Below are positions 44,430 through 57,400 of a stretch of 64,000 nucleotides of DNA, piece by piece. Made by a program: the position numbers and the translations under genes. Positions within the stretch are counted from its first letter, which is position 1; every line of letters starts with the position of its first letter. The notes below the pieces were generated by a model, which saw nothing but the letters and a program-made list of their open reading frames with translations, did not search any database and was not told where the DNA came from. Origin of the DNA: Colius striatus (taxonomy: Eukaryota; Chordata; Aves; Coliiformes; Coliidae); the NCBI RefSeq assembly GCF_028858725.1, contig NC_084767.1, forward strand, positions 16,445,895 to 16,509,894, in the 5' to 3' direction.

Positions 44430-45530
44430 TTCAGCCAAAGTGTGAGGAAGATGATATTATTCTTGAGGTATTCTACCTGGATTTCTAAAAGACTCTTGTC
44501 AATGTCTTCCACCTTTAGGGAAACAGGGAAGATAATCTGCCAGGAGAAAGCAGGTAGTGGTCTTCTAAGAAGGTTTAACTACTCTAAAGAAAAGCAGCAA
44601 AGAATGGCAATATCTGGTTACTTTTCACATCAGAGGGAAGTGGAATTTCCCAGGCAAACATGTCCACACTGCTGCTGCACAACCAATTGTATTGGGGAGT
44701 AAGCTGGAGAAAGCAGTAAACGACCTGTGGATAATGAAGTTAAAGAAAGTGAAGATGAGGACTCAGTGTGAAGAGCTGAAAGAGATCACCATACTGAGCG
44801 GAAAACAAAAGGCAGATGAGATCTGGTCTAAATGTAAAAGTTGCATATATGGGAGTGAAGTAATATCCAAAATGGCGCTCTCTAACATATTATTACTCAG
44901 GAATAATATTTTATAATATTTTGGGGCAGGTGTTGAATACATTTTTGATCACCAAGGTGTGCACTGAATGTCAAGAATTGCTACAAAAGAAATGGTTGAC
45001 AGAGCAAAGAAGATTGCTCTGATGCTGTGAATTCCTGCATCTCAGATTCCATGCAGAGGGACAGTTCTCCATCTCAAAAAGAAAAGCTAAATGTGGCAGA
45101 GGTGCAGACAAGGCCTAAAAGAGTGCTCTGAAGCATCAAATGGGTCCCATGGAGGGAATGTCTAAATTATGTCTCCCATCTGGAAAAGAAAAAGCTGAGA
45201 AGGATTATTGCAGATGTCTGCAAAAAGTGCAAGTGAAACTGGGAAGGTGAATGAAGACTTTGTCCTCCACTCCTTCAGGAGGTGAAAGGAAGCTTAGTTG
45301 CAGGCTTTTGAGAAGAAAAAGTCTTCACACAAGGCGTAATAAGAGGTTCAAATCTCTGCTACTGAACACTGAGTTCAAAACCAGTGACAGAGAAAATTCA
45401 AAAAGAAAAACCCGTTAAAAGTCACCAAATAGAGAGACATGAACCTCTGGCTCCACAGGTCCCTTGGTTGCAAGTTGCTGGGCAAGTATTCCATTCCATT
45501 ACTGTTTGCCCTGTACATTCTTTCTCAGGA
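44430..45530 (+). mobile_element. Possible body of a decayed ancient CR1 LINE
   Basis: At about 44467-44510 a plus-strand frame reads FYLDF-stop-KTLVNVF. This resembles the CR1 reverse transcriptase motif-A region (YLDFSKAFDTV) with substitutions and a stop. The recognisable 3' end at 45531-45611 is about 1.1 kb further on, roughly the spacing expected in CR1. The sequence in between is too decayed for me to align, so continuity is inferred. Confidence 0.35.
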
Positions 45531-45611
45531 CATCCACTTACTGGCTGTTGGACACGACACTGAGCTACACAGACCTTTGATCCCACCTGGTAGGGTCATA
45601 CTTGTGTTCTT
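45531..45611 (+). mobile_element. Old CR1-type LINE 3' end (amniote-wide subfamily)
   Basis: Landmarks CATCCACTTACTGGCTGTTGG, ACACTGAGCTACACAGACCTTTG, then GGTAGGGTCATACTTGTGTTCT. These follow the 3' end of the older CR1-type family abundant in non-avian reptiles (...GGACCTTTGGTCTGACCCAG...TTATGTTCT). It is distinct from the ATTCTATGATT-ending avian CR1 that follows at 45745. Confidence 0.68.
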
Positions 45612-45744
45612 TGCATGCTGTTAGAGGAACTGCTTTTCATCCTGAATCTCACTGCAGTATATTCTATTGTCTACAATATCACAAATTCTAGTCTCCATTT
45701 TTTCCAGATACCCAAGTTCTACTTCTCCTGCATTCTACAAATAG

Positions 45745-46289
45745 TGTTACATATAGGCCTCATCTGGAGCACTGTGTCCAGTTCTGGGCTCCTCAGCTCA
45801 AGAGGGACAGGGAAGTACTGGAGAGAGTCCAGCACAGGGCCACCAAGATGATCAGGGAACTGGAACATCTTTCATACAAGGAAAGGCTGCGGGAACTGGG
45901 GCTGTTTAGTCTGGAGAAGAAGAGATTGAGGGGTGATCTTATTAATATTTACAAATATCTCAATGGTGGGTGTCAGGAGGTTGGGATATCCCTTTTTTTC
46001 TGATGGTATCTAGCAACAGGACAAGGGGTAATGGGATGAAGCTGGAACACAACAAGTTCCATTTAAATATAAGAAAAAACTATTTGACTGTTCAGGTGAG
46101 GGAGCCCTGGCACAGGCTGCCCAGAGGGGTTGTGGAGTCTCCTTCCTTGCAGGTCTTCAAGACCCACCTGGACATGTTCCTATGCGACCTGATCTAGGTG
46201 AACCTGCTTCTGCATGGGGGTTGGACTAGATGATCTCTAAAGGTCCCTTCCAACCCCTACCACTCTATGATTCTATGATTCTGTGATTT
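45745..46289 (+). mobile_element. CR1 LINE 3' end, about 545 bp, best preserved copy
   Basis: Contains CTCATCTGGAGCACTGTGTCC, GAGAGAGTCCAGCACAGGGCC, CTGTTTAGTCTGGAGAAGAAG, CTGCCCAGAGGGGTTGTGGAG and TTGGACTAGATGATCTCTAAAG, then ends in three terminal octamers (ATTCTATG ATTCTGTG type). It still encodes decayed pieces of the CR1 ORF2 C-terminus ([49 protein letters not shown]) interrupted by frameshifts. A T-rich change near 45990 breaks the reading frame. Confidence 0.95.
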
Positions 46290-49200
46290 ATTAAAACTAC
46301 ACGTATAAATATTTCTGTTAATAGAAATAAAACTTCTCTGGTCAAAAGTCATGAAATTGTTTTTGTTTAATGTACCACTCTGGCTTTCTCAATATGATCA
46401 GGAGCAAAGCTTCAAAATAGTCAGTAACGAGCCGTAACTCAGAAATGCATTAATTATTCCCATCTGCAAAAGAAACTGTTATTAAAAATCCACATTAAAG
46501 GTGATTTAAAATAGAAGCTTCAATTTAGTGAAGCACAACTATGCAGAGCTCATAGCCCAGTGCAGATACTAACTGAAGCAACCATATAACATCTTTTCAT
46601 CCCCATTTTTATACTATTATGTACAGCAAGAAACATTATGTGTTGAAATGTGCTTCTGGTCTCTTCCAGTTATTCTAGAGTGGTGCAATAATGGGAAACT
46701 TCCCTTTATGCCAAACAGAAAAAAAAAGAGGTTTTTTTACATTTTCTGTGAAGGGAAGAAGGTAATAGGGAGGGTGATCATTTGACATTTAAAAAGATGT
46801 GGTTGGATAGAAAAACAATTCCTTTTAAAACAGTAATGTAAATAAGGAACATCTAATGGAAGTAATTTCTAAAACTTGTGGTTTGAAAGTGATAGGATGG
46901 AATTGCAGCTGATTTTTTTGATTTGTCCCTTCTCCTCCTCCTCTAAACTACCAGTAAAATGCAACATATTTCACAAGGTATTTTAACAAATTATAATATG
47001 CCAATGGGAAAGATCTAAGACAGAGTTTCTTTGGTTGGGCTCAAAAGGACAGTAAAATACTTGATGAATATTTAACTATTGCACTTTTTAAGAGAAAGTT
47101 ATTTTGATTTCTTTTAAAAATACGAAGATTAGGTTGAGCTAGAAAATGTAATGTGACCAAAATCAGTCAGATATATCTGAGACAACTTCAGAAATTAAAT
47201 TTTTGATTCAATCCCCAGTTTTGAATTCTGAAGGCTCATTTGATACAGAAGATCTCAGGTGTAAAAACAAAGAGTGATCGTAGTTGCACTGCAGCTCCCA
47301 CTACCCCATGATTACTGACATTTTGGGTATCGTAGAACAAGGTGTTTCCATTCTAGATTACCCAGGATGTGTTTCTGAGAAAGCCACACAATTCAACTTG
47401 AAATAAACTCTTTCCTGTCTTTCTTACACATACCTCATCACACCCAGATTTTAATATTTGTGTTCTTGTTTCAGATCTACTCTGCCAATTTATTATATAA
47501 GCAGTTCCTTGATCTTCATTCTGTTGAACGAATTTTTTAGAAAAACTCTGATTTTGGTGCCAGTTTTTGTTAGTGAGATAGCTGGAAGCACTGATAGAAG
47601 GCTGTAAACCTTCATTTTAGGAAAATACTGGTTAGTGCTTACATTTAAGCATAAGAATAATCTCTTGTCTATTCAGCGAAGTATTTATGGCTGTGCTTTA
47701 CTTTAAGAACACGCTTAAATTCAATTAACTTCATTTTAATCATGGGCTTAAGTGCTTTGCTCTCTCAGGATAATAAGACCATTGGCATTTCATTTAGCTG
47801 GCTGAGCTTGTTTTTAAGTAAATCTTGTACTCTCAAGCACAAACTGACAAACATGCAAATAAGAGTTACCTTTTTGCCTAAAGACAGAAAACGATAAACT
47901 GAGTATTTTTCCAGTCCATGAGGGGAAACACCTAGGCATGGCATAGGTTTTAATTTCCCTGATACTATCATATTAATTGTCTGGTAGCAAAACGCTGCCT
48001 TGCGAGAAGAGATTGTGCCATCTTTGATCTCCCTCTGTATATGAGCAAGGAGAGACATAAGTGTTACTTTCCATTGAAATTAAGAACATTTGTTTGCTTG
48101 TTTGCTAGACAAAAGCAAATGTCTTTGAGACATTGTGGGCCATAGCTTCACTTGACATAAATTGGCATGTCTAATTTTACACCTTAGAGTACATCTCGGA
48201 GACTTTCCACGTCATGTATAAACTTGAATAGAGAGATTCTGTATCATGAGGTGAGATCATAATATGCAAGTGTTTCACAGACCATGAGGTCTGGGAATGC
48301 TTGACGGTAGCTAGTAAATACAGTATGGTCTGGTCATTAAGTGGGATCAATTGTTTATAAGAAGAATAAACCAGTTGTTAAGTAGAGACGAAAAAACAGT
48401 TTTCTTTACTGTGGTGCTCCTAATTAACAATGTTTCCCCACCAAAGCAATAAAATCCAAAATTATGGTTTTATTAAGTCTTACATCTCTTAAGTCTCAAA
48501 AAAACGCCCAACCCTTCTAAATATCATTAACAATTGGTCTATTAACCAGAGAAGTGACCATTTTAAAAAGGAGTAAAAGAATAACTGAAAAATTTGAACA
48601 TAAACCAGCTTACACCACTGGCTTGGACATTTCTGATGCAAATTGAGAACTGACATAAAATAATGCCCATTTTACCCCAATTCAATACCACAATTCAATA
48701 AATCATGTTATGATGTCATAGTTACTTCAATTAATGTGAAAGAAAAGATTTTCAGAGCTTTCTAACGCTGTCAGTGTTTATGTAACCAGACCCAAAATAA
48801 ACCCAGCAAAATTGGCATTTCTGTTTTTGTACAATTACTTCTTTGAATAGAGATATTAATGAAGGCTTGGTATAAAAAATACATTGAATGCATGTAGCAT
48901 ACTTCCGTTTTTATCATGTGAACATTACTGCAATTATTTTCATATACAGGAAAAAATATTCCTAGCGGAAGAACGACAATGCTGAACGGATATTGGGAGA
49001 ACTTCAGACAGGAAATCTGGTACCTTCAAACCCAAGACTTTTGAAAAGTTTTGCATGATTCACGACCAGTTTAGAGAGCTGAGAAACTGCCACCAGCTGC
49101 TCATCTCAGCAGGAACTGGAAGGAACTGTGGCTGTGGGTGCCAGCACCTGAACTGCCACATACACCTTTGAAGATGGCCCCAGCAGAAGGCAAAACCATC

Positions 49201-52200
49201 AGTTGTACCATCACACACCCCAGGAAGCTGGTCCAGCCCAGAGAAGTGTAAGGAGAGTGGGCTTTGCCTCCTGCAGGACAGGGTTGCTACAGGAAACGAA
49301 GATGAATGATAATGAAGCGAGACTGTGAGAAGTTTGCACTTGGCACTCATGGTTTTCTCTCAAATTTCAACACATCAGTAGTGCTACTGGTAGCTCCAGA
49401 ATTTATGGGCCTTCCCAGGTCCTGCGCTTCACCTGACTGACAAATACCTTTTTCTAAATTGAAGAAATAGTGGATTTGGTTTGCAGAGGTCTGTCTCTGG
49501 CTGATGGCTTCCCCTGTCTGACTTTTGTCCTTCCACTTACTTTCGCAGGCTTTGCACTGAAAAGAGCAAAGGCCTAAATATATTATTTAATTCTGCTAAA
49601 AAGAAAAAAAAACCAAAACAAAACCAACAAAAATGTCAAGGAGTGGAATGATTTCAGGCTGTTGAAATTCCTGATGTGGAAAAACCTGTGGTTAGTCAAA
49701 GGTAATCCTTCTATTTCCACCAGTTTTATGACATTGTAACCATCACTTCCTGTTGAGTAGTTATGAAGCTACATCAATGCAGAGGGAGAACAAAGTTATA
49801 TCATCCCATCTTCTGAGTACAGAAAGGCTTTTGGACCTCCTAAAAAGCTTGCTTCCTTGTTGTAAATGACAATAATTCAGGACAATTCTTCCTAGGTTCT
49901 TTGTATTTAAATATCAAATAAGAGGCAAGGCTTCAGAAGTGCTTTCAGTCTGCACTGGAAATCAGAGAAAAAAAAACAAGCAGTAAGAGTTGAAAGCATC
50001 TCTGGAGCAAATTATAATTTACAGCTGGTTCACCATTAATGTGTACCTAAGCGACCACTTTTGAGTTCATAAAGTTCAGTGAATTCAGTTAAATTTAAAT
50101 GGAATTATTGTATATTAAAGGCTATGTCATATGTGTGTTTTATGCAGGCAAAGTCTTGTCGCTCTCTGTCTGAATAGGGCCTGATTAACGACAGTAGAAT
50201 TCAGCTCTATGTTAATGCACCATTTAGTGCCCCACTTTTACACATTGCAATACTACATCTATGCCCATTTCATGTTCCCAGTTAAATTAGAAGCAAAAAA
50301 GAGAATATAGTATAATGGTGCATTCCAAGTATCTCTTACATAGTCTTGCTCATAAGCTGAATGGCCCTTTTTGTAACCAAAATGACTAGAAACAGCCTCC
50401 TTTCCCAACTGGATGTCTTTTTAAAACCTGGCTTTTAAAATTCTTTATGGTGGTAGAGAGGAAAAAACCCCTGTTAGTCCATATTGATGCTCTGCTTGCC
50501 GATCATCCTCCGTTTCAAGGGCCACAATGTGCTTCCCTGGCCGGTGCATAGTTGCACGAGAATCATCCATTTTTATCCCTTTCAGTTATTGTTTCCTTCC
50601 CTCGCCACAAATATTTCCCACAGTGCCACTGTTTTCTCTTGGCCTCCTTACTCATCCAAGCTAATAGTTAGGGGCACACTGGGCATTTTGTTATGCCTTT
50701 TTTTTTAATGTTCTGGTAGGCATGAAAACACTCAGTAGGGATTCCATTATGTTTTAGCACTTGTGTTGAAGGGTGAAATAACTTCACAGCCTGTCAGAGG
50801 AGTGATGCATCATGAATAGTTTCTTCTTTATTCTACATATTTTAATTTAAGTATTCTTAACCATGTTTTGTAACAAGCTGCTTTCACTACACTAGACTGT
50901 CTGGAGGAGGAGGAGGATCTGTTTTAACTTTCAAATGACCGCGAAAGATTGGAGGGAAGCAACAAACAAGAACATCTCTGTATTAAGTTATCAAACTTTT
51001 TCCAGGGAAATGAGGCTGGAAAGACAAATGTTAGCAAAGAGTTTTTTACCTTTGTTCAGCATTTTGCTGCCTTTGTTTTCAGAAGCATTGTTTTCACCTG
51101 GGTGTTGATTTCATCTCAAATTTTGACAACTTTGTCTCTTCTGTGATTTCTTTTGAAGGCTGAAATGTGTCAGAACTTGCATGATCAGAGCAAAGGGCAA
51201 ACCAGTGTCCTACCCCACAATGTCTGTGTTCCTCATTGGCACCTTTTTACTGATAAGCATCAAATTCTTGTCAACCACTCCTGTGTTTCCAACATCAGAA
51301 AATGTCTGTGTGACCATAATTCACCTCATTACCATATTCACCTAAGTAACTGCACCAAGCCTTTGGTTAATGGACATCTCTGGTGAATTCATTTTTTCTG
51401 AAACACCCAAAGCTCATTTTACAATATCAAATATGCAAAAATCACTTAGCCTTAGCAAATGGTCCTGCCTGGAAGAGACTGACACAGGTCAAAGACAGAG
51501 CATCAGCAAGGGAGGAGAGGAAAGGGCATTTTCCTCCTCTAAGAGCTCCTCACAGTGCAGTTCAAGCCAGAAGGTACTGAGTATTCCTGACCCTTCTACA
51601 GCTCTATAAAACAAATACGTCAACAATGGAAGGATTTCTTATACTCACAAAATGAAGTCGAGTTACAAAAAACTCAATCTGATAGTGTCCTGACTTACCT
51701 CAGCTCCCTTTTGGGTTTGCTTTTGGAATCTGCCAAGGGTTTGCCAAAACCATCAACTCTGATGGTACATCAAACCAGGACGAAGCATTAGCAATAGCAT
51801 AGCCTTCATTATCTTACCTTTTGAACTAACCTGTGCTTATCACTAACATTTCTTAAGTCACAACATTATGTGTACCCCCAGATGTCCACCTTTAAAAACA
51901 ATCTAGAGACAAAACTCTAGAATGTTAAGTTGGAAACCTACTCTAGAATGTTAAGTTGGAAACCTAAGAACAATTTCTTCACAATACTTGAATCAGGAGC
52001 ATCTGTTGTCGCTTTGCCCTAAACCCCACTGATGGTGAGTACGATGTGTGCTGCCTGGATGCAGGCTGAGACTTAGGTCATGACTCAGAGTGTTGTTAGT
52101 CTTCCTTCCTTAGGGTTTCCTTCCTCCGTGCCTCCAGGACATGGGTCCTACACCAGCTTTCTGCTTGGAACAAAGGATGGCTAACCTCTTGCAAAGGAAA

Positions 52201-54338
52201 GGAGTTCACTGCACACACAGCCCCATCAGTTCCTGCTGACAGCCAGGGAAGGGACAGAGCTACCCTGCTGAGATCACTCACTTTGATGCTGCTTCTAATA
52301 GTAGTATCAGAAGCATCAGGCCATGTAGTCCATCCTAGAGTCTGCTTAATAAATCCAGACTTGGCCAGGTTCAAGTACTCTGTGCAGGGTCTTTTATTTC
52401 ACTCAGCATCCACAGTTCCAGGATGCCAGTAGCCAGTAGCTGCAAAAAGCCGAGTCATGAAGTACAGAGACCATAGCAGTGTGCTGGCTTGTGCCTTGCC
52501 AGAAGTCACAGGCTGTGCCCATAACACAATGCCACTCCAGAAATCCATAGTCTCATGCCTGCCCCCACACTGAAAGCAAACCTCAGCTTCCAGGCAGTGT
52601 GCCCTATCACCTTCAGTATGGCCTTATACAGTCTGGCCTTGGGTGCCAATCTTCACATCCTGTCTACTGTCCCCAAACTAAAAAGCAGAGGGGAAAAAAA
52701 CCAAAACAAAACAAACTCTTAAATTGGTCCATTACTCTTCTAAAGCAGTGAGCTGGACTTATACAGTCTGCAGAGTAACGGGAAACACACAAATCCTCTT
52801 TCTAAATCTCTGTAGTTGTGTCCTGATTGACAACCCCAAAGATAAAGTTCATTAACAATATTCCCCTTATGACTTCACCAAGGAAAATTTTTGTTTAACC
52901 CTCAGCTAAGAATGTCCTAAGAGTGGTAACACAATATTATCCTATTGACCCAGTAGAAGAAGGTTCAGGACTGCTTAAAATAGACAGTTATATGAATTCA
53001 CTGACACAGATGTGCACAGTAGAGTGTTAGCACAGAAATAACACCAAAAAGCTCTTAAAAAGCAGTAAAGCATTTTGAATCTGTCCTCAATGTGAATTAT
53101 CATTCATTTTTACTATATTGGGAAGAGTTGACAGGACGCTTTCACCTCAAAACCAGCAGCAAACCATAACAAGGTTCCTACAACTTATGATAGCAAATTT
53201 ATGCAAAATAAAGAGAAAGTGTTGGGAAGCTCTGCAGGGTGAACCTAGGATGCCTGTTTAAGGAATAGCAGGTAGTGGCTGGGGTTTGCAAAAGTGATTT
53301 AGTAAATTTAGCAGCATGAGGGTACAAGTAGCTTGGGTTTTCATCTGTTCTGTGGTTTTGATAACAAACCTCCTTCCTTTGATTCAATTTTCTGAGAATT
53401 TTGAGAAAACCTATTTTTCACTTTTTGAAAATAAAATCAGCCACTCTTTTACTGACCCATTCAATATGGGAATAATCATGAACTGCAGGGTCAAATTGCT
53501 GGCTGCATGCAGCTTCTGCTTGCAGGACATAGACCAGACTTCATGCCCCCTCCCGCCTCACACATTTTGTCAGCTGGAGGAAAATTAATAACATCCCAGC
53601 TCTGATTTGTATTCACAAGCTCAATGAAAGAAAGGCAATGCAAAAAAAGTAATCAGAAATATAGTGTACAGTCAAAACACAAGTGTTCCATCATCATATT
53701 TTCACTTGAGTATCTGTATCCTCAAATAACCTGCACAAAAATTGCTGGAAAAGGTGGTGATGGTAGGACTCTGGAGGATGAAGGAAACAGTCTGAGGAGG
53801 ACATGCAGCTGGCATCAGAGGATCAGAGGCAGCCGGAAAGTTCTGGGTTAAACTTCTTCACATCAGTACAAAGCTGACGAGTCACTGGATGGATTCTCTG
53901 ATGGGCAGCCCACTTTTATTTTCTCAGAACAGATGGGACCTGTGAGTTTCATGTGTGGCAGTTTTGGTGGTTTGTGAATAAAGAAGGTACACCTTTTGTT
54001 TTCTTGGGCGATGAATATTGCAACTAGTAATTCAATATCAGGTTGAGAAATGGACCCTTGCTGAAGAAGGGGAGAAGAGAGGGCAAGGCTGAACGCCGCA
54101 GTGCACAGCTGCCATTAAGAGTGATGTTCTTCAATGCTGAATGATACATTGAAACTAAATTGCAATAAAACAGATACCCTGGGTCTAACACCTTTGGGTT
54201 ATACCCTGCCTTTGTCGGGGTAGGAAAGGTTCTTGAGCATCCAGAGCTGTTGAAGAGCTGATGGCTTGTGCACTATTTACCATCTCTGGTCAGAAGAAGG
54301 AAGGAGAGAAACCATGTATGCTTGCAATCATAAACCAA
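46290..54338. other. Intergenic sequence, no gene recognised
   Basis: AT-rich sequence with only short frames without domain features. The tandem duplication at 51914 is listed separately. The stretch 52100-52700 is somewhat GC-richer but does not resemble a known gene or element. Confidence 0.5.
51914..51965. repeat. Perfect tandem duplication of a 26-bp unit
   Basis: Two identical 26-bp copies (51914-51939 and 51940-51965), each beginning ACTCTAGAATG and ending TTGGAAACCT. Perfect identity in non-coding DNA suggests a recent replication-slippage event. Confidence 0.95.
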
Positions 54339-54410
54339 GGGCCTGATCCAGAGTCTATTGAAGTCACTAGAAAGGTTTCCATTGACGTCAGTGAGCGCTG
54401 GGATGGGCCC
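54339..54410. repeat. 72-bp imperfect palindrome, ancient amniote interspersed repeat
   Basis: The left arm starts GGGCCTGATCCAGAG..ATTGAAGTCA. The right arm ends CATTGACGTCAGTGAGCG..GGGATGGGCCC, its imperfect reverse complement. The arms and the TTGAAGTCA/TTGACGTCA core match a short palindromic family (GGGCCTGATCC...CCATTGAAGTCAATGG...GGATCAGGCCC) that I remember from turtle, crocodile and bird genomes, probably a non-autonomous DNA-transposon derivative. Confidence 0.65.
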
Positions 54411-57400
54411 CCAGAGCTTCACTGCATGTGAACAACGTCTTGCCTGTTGTCAGCTAGAGCTTTGCTGGGAGAATTTCAGGCCTGGCTTGGATGCCCAAGT
54501 TTCCTCTCCAAAGGGCAGCCTGCAAGCACAGGGCTGCAGGTTTTAAGGCGGGTTCTAAACAAGGACCAAGCTACAGCATATTGTGCAGCAGCCTTGGGCT
54601 GTGCTAAATGAATGCCATCTGCTACTGGCCTTCCTCCCCTCACCTCCTCCCACCTCCTCCCTCGGGGGGCTTCTGACAGTGGAGAATAGCTGGAGTACAG
54701 TCACAAGGATCACGCCTCTTCCTGTCCCTAACACACCCTTTACACCCTTTGTTTCTTTCTAAGTGTCATGGGTGGAGTAGGATCCCAGTACCCTGGCTAC
54801 AAACCAGCTGGCAGCACCCAGCCAGGCTCAGCCCCATTTCTCCCAGACTTGGAGAACCTGAAGCAGGCAGAGCCTCCATTCTGCAGTCTCCAGGGGTTAA
54901 TGATGGTTTGCTTTTTTTTTTTTTTCACCCAGGAGAGGAGTTATTTTCAGTGACGTCACCACCCTCCTGACTGAAAGCTTATGAACTTTCCAAATTCAGA
55001 GAAGAATTGCAAATACCACATGAAATCTCTTCTCGCCCTAGGTTTGCCAGCAGCACTTTCAGGCGAAGGCTCCTACAGCTAATCTGAAAGTTCAAAGGTA
55101 GGAGCCATTTCTCACCATCAGTGTGAAAGTAAAGATCCTAATTACATTTGACATTTCTAATAGCAAGTCTTCTGCTAAATAAATGACATCATTTGTGGCA
55201 TTGGCAGTAACAGAGCCCACTGTAACGGACTGTAAACAAGAGTCCATCCAGCTGCATTCAGCCGTAACAAAAGGAAGAGGAAGCGGGAGGAATCTCGCTA
55301 AATAACCATGATGTTCGCATTTCTTTAAAGTATTAGAGATGTCCTGATACCTTTGCAAAACAGTTTTGAAATGGAGAGTAAAACACACTCAGAAAACGGG
55401 ACTTTTGGAAACCATAAAGAAATCATTGCACAACATGCAGCTTTTCGGGCTGGGGGTATGGTCACTCTTCCTTTCTGGATCTGAATTTTGTGGATACTTA
55501 AGATTTATGAGGCTGGATTGAACCTGCTGATGATTAGTGAACTCTGTAGTTCACTTTTCTATGGGATGCATCTTCTGAAATGGGACTTATATTCACAAGT
55601 CCCCTTGGAAAAATGTTTGCACATCATTGCTTTGTTCTTCATACCACATTGCCTTCCTCTTTGCCCGCAGGTGTCCAAGCTCTCACCTCTGCTGAAGAGG
55701 GAGGAGAGGATTGTATTTAAGCCTGGAAGGAGCTCCCTCTAGAGAGGAGTAATGCAGCTCTTTCCCATCAGGGAGGAACTCTGCATGATTTCAGTGTAGC
55801 AATGCTTCTGCCTGGCAGAAATATCGGGACATAAGAACTGTGCACCAAAAAAATATGTCTTGGACTGCTGTATTTCAGTCTCAAGTTGTTCATTTTCTAG
55901 TTTGCCCCTCTATTGCAGTCTGTCCCACAGCCACACTGGGAATCAGCGCGACCCATGCTGCCAACACAGGAAGATTCTTCAGAGCTCTCCTTTCCTCATA
56001 ATGATCCTGCAACTCTGCTTAGTTTGTGATATTTGAGGGCATCATAGCGTGAAGTGGTGTGAGCACAGACCATTAATTGTAACAGGATGCGGTTAGAGGC
56101 TTTTTGATGTCCACGTGCCCATTACTGTAACCTACATTCAGCTATTTTCAGCCCTTCATGCAAATAGAAGTAACATTTGCATTCAGATTGCCCTCAGTGC
56201 ATAAATGTACTGGGTGATAAATGAACAGTACAGTACAAGGGCAGTACCCATCTGTTCCATGTCAAATTCCTATTTTTCCTTGCCAGGTACTGCAGATGAA
56301 TGTCCTTTGCCAGATTCCTTTTTAGGCAGATGCACTCACCACTGAAAAACAACTGTTCATTTGGACTGCGAGTTGAACTACACTCTTAATACTTTCCCAC
56401 TGCTCAGTTTTTGAGGTCTCCTTCCTATCTGTGCTTCTGATAGCTTCCTGACCCTCTCCCTCATCTTCTTTTTTTTTCCTTTGCAAAAGTATAATACAGG
56501 ATACATTCTTTATCTGGGCATATGGAAATATCCCCTCGCCTACAGAGTGAGATGGGTTCATAATGTTCCTTTCTCTTATTAATTTAGTTGCAAGACCCTG
56601 TCTGAATCAGTATCATCATGCAAACCCTTTCACGGTAGTTAGGCTTTATTCAGAGGAGCACTTGCCTCACGGAGTGTGAAAGGGGCCATTTATGCTTAAT
56701 AATGATGATAACCAGCAGTTGGAGACTGAGAAAAGAAAGGAAAAATAAAACCCCGCAGAAGTTTACAGGAAGGGCCATTTAGCACTGCCAGGAGGGTGAG
56801 AAGGTCAGACATCTGGTGAGGAGTCTCGCCCTGGATTACAGGCAGGAATGCATGGCTGTGGAGGTGGGGCTCGGCCGGCTGCCTGCCTGCATGAAGGCAC
56901 TTGTGGACAACAGGGCTTTGGGGTGCCCAGGCCTGACCCTGTTACCACCAAGACCTCTATTATTCAGGGGTGCAAAGCACAGAGCAGGTTCATTCTGCAC
57001 AGCCAGCTCCCAGGGAATGAACAAGCAGGAGAAAAGCACACCCTGAAAAAAACTCTGGCGATTAAGCTGGGGCAAAGACAACCCATGAAATCTTTCAGAA
57101 ACAATGTCATATTCAGCCTTGTATATATATAAAAAAAAAAACAACCCAACAAACAAAGTGCATGCTTGCACTCAGCAATCCCAAACTCTCTGGGCAGAGA
57201 TTGACAAATATTCATTAAAAAACATGTGCTTCAGGAAACCACTTTGTGACTTGTAAATTCTTCTGTAATGGGCCACACACATTGCTGCTTTATTCAACTC
57301 TCGTAAGGCAAAAACACTGCAAGTGTGCTGAAACTGCAAGTCTCAAACCCATGCAGTGTCCTTTGGTGAGAATAGTGGGATGGAGAGGTCATACAGTCAA

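Noticed and set aside
44235-44702. 155-codon plus-strand frame
   Set aside because: Overlaps the suspected decayed CR1 RT region in a different frame; no protein family recognised.
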